Below the pieces are notes generated by a model. That model saw only the letters and a program-made list of their open reading frames with translations, did no database searches and had not been told where the DNA came from. A DNA stretch of 64,000 nt, taken from positions 1-64,000 of the forward strand of contig NZ_JALBUT010000004.1 of assembly GCF_033971905.1 (NCBI RefSeq), given 5' to 3'. Both the position numbers and the translations under genes were made by a program. This document shows positions 59,916 to 64,000 of this stretch, one piece after another. The stretch comes from Intestinicryptomonas porci (GTDB lineage: Bacteria; Verrucomicrobiota; Verrucomicrobiia; Opitutales; Intestinicryptomonadaceae). The first letter of the stretch is position 1, and each line of letters opens with the position of its first letter.

Positions 59916-61319
59916 TTAAGCTTGTTTGAATTTTGAAACAAGGTCGGTTATCGTTCCTTTTGCGTCCCCGTAAATCATTCGGGTGTTCTCCGCAAAGAAG
60001 AGCGAGTTTACCAAGCCCGAGAAGCCCGCGCCTTGTCCGCGCTTTAAGCAGAACACGCTCTTTGCCTTGTATGCCTCGATAATCGGCATTCCGTAAATCG
60101 GGCTCGACTTGTCTTGCGCCGCGGCGGGATTTACGACGTCGTTTGCGCCTATAACGATGGCGACGTCAACATTTTCCATAATCGGGTTTACGTCCTGCAT
60201 TTCGCAAAGCTGTTCGTAAGGAACATCGGCTTCCGCCAAGAGGACGTTCATGTGCCCGGGCATTCTGCCCGCTACGGGGTGGATTGCAAAGCGCACTTCC
60301 GCGCCCTTATCTTCCAATATTGTTGCGAGTTCCTTAACTGCGTGCTGCGCTTGCGCAACTGCCATGCCGTAGCCTGGAATAAAGACAACGTTTTGCGCGG
60401 CTTCAAGAACATAGTATGCGTCGTCTGTTGAAATCGCTTTCATTTCACCTTTGACTTCGCCGCTTTTTGCCGATGTTGCGCCGAAGCCCGAGAAGAGGAC
60501 GTTATATAGAGTTCTGTTCATCGCCTTGCACATAATGACAGAAAGTATTACTCCGCTTGCGCCAACCAAACAGCCCGCAACAATCAGTACGTTGTTTTGG
60601 ATTACGAAGCCCGCCGCCGAAGCCGCCAAGCCCGAAAAGCTGTTTAAAAGGGAAATGACAACGGGCATATCGCCGCCACCTATTGGCATTACCGCGGCAA
60701 ATCCGAGTGCAAGCGATAGAACAACTCCCGCAATCATGCATGCGTATGCGGCGTCATAGTTGCCCAAGACTATAAATGCTACTGATGAAATAAGGCAAAG
60801 CGCGGCGATTGTTGCGTTTACCGCCTTTTGTCCCGCGAATGTTTTGGCTTTGCCCGAAATCTTGCCCGAGAGCTTGCCCCATGCGTAGATTGAACCTGTG
60901 AAGGTCAATCCGCCAATCAATATTGCAAGTATTGTCGCAGTCTTGTAAAAATATGGGTTTACGGCGGGGTTTGCGCCGTTAAACTGGAAGTCTGCCCAGC
61001 CGACGAGAAGCGATGCCAAGCCACCGAATCCGTTTAAGAGCGCGACCATTTCGGGCATTGATGTCATTTTGACGTATTTTGCCATTGCCCAGCCAATTAT
61101 TGCGCCAAGCGAAATTCCGCCGAAGATAAGAGCCCACATTGCAAAATCGCAATTCAAAAGTTGTCTGTCAAACAGCGTGGCGACAACAGCAATCAGCATG
61201 CTTGCCGACGATATTAGATTGCCTTTTTTAGCGGTTTCCGCCTTGCCGAGCATTTTGATGCCGAATATAAATAGGCAGGCAGAAAGAATGTAAGTTATGT
61301 TTATAAGAATTTCTCTCAT
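59916..61319 (-). CDS. pntB: NAD(P) transhydrogenase subunit beta
   Basis: A 467-residue membrane subunit with about nine helices (ILINITYILSACLFIFGIKML..., to about residue 290) and a C-terminal NADP-binding domain III containing VIFIPGYGMAVAQAQHAVKELA, HPVAGRMPGHMNVLLAEA and VIVIGANDVVNPAAAQDKSSPIYGMPI. It uses the proton gradient to reduce NADP with NADH. I start at ATG 61317-61319 (MREILINITY), which overlaps the pntA2 stop. It is the last gene of the leftward pntA1-pntA2-pntB operon. Confidence 0.94.
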   Translation of the reverse strand: MREILINITYILSACLFIFGIKMLGKAETAKKGNLISSASMLIAVVATLFDRQLLNCDFAMWALIFGGISLGAIIGWAMAKYVKMTSMPEMVALLNGFGGLASLLVGWADFQFNGANPAVNPYFYKTATILAILIGGLTFTGSIYAWGKLSGKISGKAKTFAGQKAVNATIAALCLISSVAFIVLGNYDAAYACMIAGVVLSLALGFAAVMPIGGGDMPVVISLLNSFSGLAASAAGFVIQNNVLIVAGCLVGASGVILSVIMCKAMNRTLYNVLFSGFGATSAKSGEVKGEMKAISTDDAYYVLEAAQNVVFIPGYGMAVAQAQHAVKELATILEDKGAEVRFAIHPVAGRMPGHMNVLLAEADVPYEQLCEMQDVNPIMENVDVAIVIGANDVVNPAAAQDKSSPIYGMPIIEAYKAKSVFCLKRGQGAGFSGLVNSLFFAENTRMIYGDAKGTITDLVSKFKQA

Positions 61320-61320
61320 C

Positions 61321-61611
61321 TTATTTGCCTTCCTTCTTAGTCTTGAACATGCCAAGCATTCTGTTTGTCACCAGATAGCCGCCGACAACGTTGATTGACG
61401 CAAGCACCAATGCCGCAAAACCGAGCACTGTCGCGAGGGTGTCGTTTGTGGTGCCGCCTGTTGCGATGATTGCGCCGACTATTGTGATGCCGCTGATTGC
61501 GTTTGAGCCGCTCATAAGCGGCGTATGCAACTGGCTTGGGACTTTTGCGATAAGCTCAAACCCCAAGAACGCCGCGAGCGTGAATATGAATAATAGCAAT
61601 ATAATTTCCAT
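61321..61611 (-). CDS. pntAB: NAD(P) transhydrogenase subunit alpha, part 2 (membrane domain)
   Basis: A 96-residue membrane subunit with three helices. EIILLLFIFTLAAFLGFELIAKVPSQLHTPLMSGSNAISGITIVGAI is the typical domain II start of the alpha subunit, and GTTNDTLATVLGFAALVLASINVVGGYLVTNRML completes it. The alpha subunit is split into two genes here, as in Rhodospirillum. The pntA1 stop lies 24 nt upstream. Confidence 0.93.
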   Translation of the reverse strand: MEIILLLFIFTLAAFLGFELIAKVPSQLHTPLMSGSNAISGITIVGAIIATGGTTNDTLATVLGFAALVLASINVVGGYLVTNRMLGMFKTKKEGK

Positions 61612-61635
61612 ATTATTTTAATGAAATTTAAAGTT

Positions 61636-62754
61636 TTATTTGAAGCGTTCGTCGCGGATTTCCCCGTTTGAAGTTACGATGCAACCGTTCATAATCGGGT
61701 CTTCCAAGTTTACGGCAAAGCCCGTTTCCTTGTTTGTGAAGTGCTCTATGAAATTATAGACGTTTGCGCTGTACATCTGGCTTGCGGAAGCTGAGACATC
61801 GCTTTCAAATGTGGTGTCGCCGATAATTTTCACGCCGTTTTCGGTTTCGACGATTTCGCCGAACTTGGAGCCTGCAACGTTTCCGCCGCTTTCAGCCGCC
61901 AAGTCAACTATGACGCTGCCGCGTTTCATTGCGGCAATCATTTCTTCTGTAATGAGGCGCGGGGGCTTTCTGCCGAAGAGTTTTGCGGTTGTGATTACGA
62001 TGTCTGATTGCGCACAGACTTTCGCCATCCCCTTTTGCTGAAGCTCGATTTGTTCGGGAGTAAGGGCTTTCGCATAGCCTTGTGCGGTCTGTCCCGTTTC
62101 GCCGATGTCGATTTTAACGAATTTTGCGCCCAAGCTTTTAACTTGCTCTTCCACTACAGGACGGGTGTCGAAAGCTTCAACACGCGCACCGAGACGTTTT
62201 GCGGTTGCAATCGCCTGCAAGCCCGCGACCCCGACGCCGATTACAAATACTTTAAGCGGCGAAATCGTGCCTGCGGGCGTCATCATCATCGGCATGATTT
62301 TATTTATTGTGGTTGCCGCCTTTAACACACTGTAATATCCCGCGAGGTTTGCCTGAGAGCTTAATACGTCCATTTTTTGGGCGATTGTGCTTCTTGGTAT
62401 CATTTCAAAGCTTGCCGCCGTGACATTGTTGTCGGCAAAAGCCTTAATCAGCTCTTTTTCGTTAAAGGGGTCGAGAAGGCTTAAATGGAAAGAGCCTTGT
62501 TTGCGGTTTTTAATGGATTCGATTGAAGGTTTGCGCACGCACGCAACGAAGTCGGCTTGCTTTTCAAAGTCGGCTGAAACGATGTTTGCCCCTGCATTGA
62601 CATAGTCGGCGTCTGCAAATCCCGCACCGGTGCCCGCGTTTGTTTCGACATTGACGCTCCAACCGAGCTTGGAAAGCTTTGCCGCATCGGAAGGAGTTAT
62701 TGCCACGCGCAATTCTTTTGAGTATTTTTCAGAAGGTACAAATAAAGTCTTCAT
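61636..62754 (-). CDS. pntAA: NAD(P) transhydrogenase subunit alpha, part 1 (NAD-binding domain)
   Basis: A 372-residue soluble domain I. VAITPSDAAKLSKLGW near the start, QANLAGYYSVLKAAT, the dinucleotide motif VFVIGVGVAGLQAIATAKRLGARVEAFDTRP, IVITTAKLFGRKPPRLITEEMIAAMKRGSVIVDLAAESGGN and YNFIEHFTNKETGFAVN are all visible. The family resembles alanine dehydrogenase, but GRKPPRLITEEM and the pnt neighbours settle it. First gene of the pnt operon. Confidence 0.95.
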   Translation of the reverse strand: MKTLFVPSEKYSKELRVAITPSDAAKLSKLGWSVNVETNAGTGAGFADADYVNAGANIVSADFEKQADFVACVRKPSIESIKNRKQGSFHLSLLDPFNEKELIKAFADNNVTAASFEMIPRSTIAQKMDVLSSQANLAGYYSVLKAATTINKIMPMMMTPAGTISPLKVFVIGVGVAGLQAIATAKRLGARVEAFDTRPVVEEQVKSLGAKFVKIDIGETGQTAQGYAKALTPEQIELQQKGMAKVCAQSDIVITTAKLFGRKPPRLITEEMIAAMKRGSVIVDLAAESGGNVAGSKFGEIVETENGVKIIGDTTFESDVSASASQMYSANVYNFIEHFTNKETGFAVNLEDPIMNGCIVTSNGEIRDERFK

Positions 62755-62866
62755 TTTGTCAAGAATGGCACAAAAAAATACTCATACAAGTTTTAATTTA
62801 AATAAAATCGAATTTATTGCGAAAAACTACATTTTTGTTATTTGTCTTTTGCGCGAAGTTTTTGCC

Positions 62867-62891
62867 AAAAAAAGGGAGACCGAAGCCTCCC
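62867..62891 (-). terminator. Terminator of the PEP-CTERM gene (minus strand)
   Basis: GGGAG (62874-62878) pairs with CTCCC (62887-62891). On the minus strand the stem is followed by seven T residues. Confidence 0.8.
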
Positions 62892-62908
62892 CAAATTCGT
62901 TTATGCCT

Positions 62909-64000
62909 TTATTTTCTTCTTCTATACATTGCAAAAGCAAGGGCGATTGCTCCGAAGAATGCCGCAAATGTGCTTGGTTCGGGTACGTATGAGGTATATA
63001 TTACCGAGAGTTCGCCGCCGTTTAGCTCAAATATCACTTCGTCGGTTTCGTCGCGCAATTTGATATTTATATTCGAGTAGTCTTCAAGCACGAGGTTGTC
63101 GCAGAAAGAAAGCCATGTGGAGCTGTCGTTTGTGTTTCTTGCATTTATAAGCTTAAAGGTTACGCCTTCTTCGTATTTTCCCAAGAGCTTGGTAAAGTCC
63201 AATTCCAATATGCCCGTGAAGTTTATGGCATTTGCATTGACGTATCCGAAGCCCGATTCGTCCGCCTGCATTCTGAGCACGCCGCCTATGGGATTTTCCG
63301 CGCTTGTGCCGTCGCCGCCCAAAATCGACATATTGTTTGAGATGTAAAATCCGTTTTGTCCGTTGGATTTTGCGCTCGATGTCGCAATGGTTATAATGCC
63401 TTGTCCGCCCGTTGAGGCTTCGTTGCCCGCGTTTAGCTGGAAGAAATATCCGAATTCGAGATTTTCGCCTTTCAAGACCAATTCTGAAACGCCAGATGCG
63501 CTTTCGTTGGTTGCGACGTTAAATCTGAGGGACTTGTCGCCGTTGCCGGGGGAAGTTCTGCCTGAAACATAGGTGTTGCCGTCGATAACCAAGCGGTTTG
63601 TCTGTGTAGAACCTTCAACTTTGGAATTTTTCATTTCGTAGTTGAAAGCCGAAACATAGTTTTGTTTTGAAACGTCGGTCGAGGTGTTTTTTATCGAGAA
63701 TGTATTTGAGCCTCCCGTTGACGTGTCGCTGCCAATTGATATTGTGCTTGTTTCAACTCTTATCGAAGAGCCGTCCGCTTCAAAAATGGCATTTCCGCCT
63801 GCGCGTACTTTTGTTCCAACGTTTATTGCGCCCCCGTCATTGTAAATGGTTTCATCGCCTTCTTTTAATGCCGAAGACTGGTAAACCATAACTTGCGAAT
63901 TGCTTGCAACGGATATTTTAGCCGTGCCACTTACGGCATTGGAGACGTCCGCAAGATAAATGTTATTTGCACTCAAAAGCGAATATTCGCCGACGTTTAC
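62909..64000 (-). CDS. PEP-CTERM-sorted beta-rich surface protein (5' end outside window)
   Basis: The frame is open to the window edge (about 363 residues seen), so the start is missing. The visible part is a Gly/Ser/Thr/Asn-rich, beta-helix-like region with strings such as ISVASNSQVMVY, IYNDGGAINVG and ITIATSSAKSNGQNGFYISNN, similar to autotransporter passenger or verrucomicrobial surface proteins. The C-terminus is a PEP-CTERM signal: VPEPST, a hydrophobic helix and RRRK. Such signals are cut by exosortase (EpsH/XrtA), which is not in the window. Confidence 0.85.
   Translation of the reverse strand, partial: VNVGEYSLLSANNIYLADVSNAVSGTAKISVASNSQVMVYQSSALKEGDETIYNDGGAINVGTKVRAGGNAIFEADGSSIRVETSTISIGSDTSTGGSNTFSIKNTSTDVSKQNYVSAFNYEMKNSKVEGSTQTNRLVIDGNTYVSGRTSPGNGDKSLRFNVATNESASGVSELVLKGENLEFGYFFQLNAGNEASTGGQGIITIATSSAKSNGQNGFYISNNMSILGGDGTSAENPIGGVLRMQADESGFGYVNANAINFTGILELDFTKLLGKYEEGVTFKLINARNTNDSSTWLSFCDNLVLEDYSNINIKLRDETDEVIFELNGGELSVIYTSYVPEPSTFAAFFGAIALAFAMYRRRK

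Overview
The window reads as chromosomal DNA of a Verrucomicrobiota bacterium, most likely an Opitutia-type lineage of moderate to low GC. I infer this from a PEP-CTERM sorting tail with an RRRK end at the right edge, a tiny bS22/COX24-type ribosomal protein, a complete futalosine menaquinone operon, Gram-negative envelope genes (LolC/D-like, OstA-like, FadL, LolA-like), coupling by ATGA overlaps and mostly weak Shine-Dalgarno sequences. No rRNA, CRISPR array or intact prophage is visible.

Layout, left part. The left edge holds the C-terminal scrap of an ISL3-type transposase and a tRNA-Lys(CTT). Then come ffh, a methyltransferase and an M16 protease (0.5-5.4 kb), a bS22-like mini-gene, a secreted coiled-coil protein, a GNAT acetyltransferase behind a G10 tract, and a leftward ilvB-cyclophilin pair. 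From 10.7 to 20.0 kb lies the most unusual block: two exported TPR-type proteins followed by three tandem paralogues. Each paralogue has one N-terminal membrane anchor, a conserved linker and a von Willebrand A-like domain whose metal site is degenerate. The first two copies share a nearly identical 527-bp 5' tract, and the first copy carries a single-base frameshift.

Middle part (20-44 kb): metF, a Gfo/Idh/MocA oxidoreductase, secG, a LolA-like secreted protein, an M29 aminopeptidase, lysS, and a tightly packed lolC-lolD-ruvC-nucleotidyltransferase operon. Next is a membrane-anchored tri-heme peroxidase divergent from mqnE-A-C-D-B, which continues into a VTT-domain protein and xseA. A PhoD-family protein follows that has lost its recognisable metal-binding motifs, then apbE, an AlkA-like glycosylase, tmk-holB, a small basic protein, a secreted beta-propeller and a holin-like membrane protein.

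Right part (44-64 kb): the leftward operons bfn-dus-trmH and elbB-ostA-like-histidine kinase, then ilvE, a small lipoprotein, an Fsr-like MFS exporter, argG and leuA. A fadL porin is divergent from a TetR regulator, with two identical 16-bp palindromes between them, one lying in the spacer of the predicted fadL promoter. Then come yraN, alr, the three-gene pnt transhydrogenase operon, and a PEP-CTERM beta-rich surface protein that runs off the window.

How the genes fit together: branched-chain amino acid synthesis is scattered (ilvB, ilvE, leuA). The menaquinone operon next to a putative quinol peroxidase suggests a linked respiratory peroxide-reducing function. Several units serve envelope biogenesis. 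The TPR/degenerate-VWA block is the best candidate for an undescribed envelope system.
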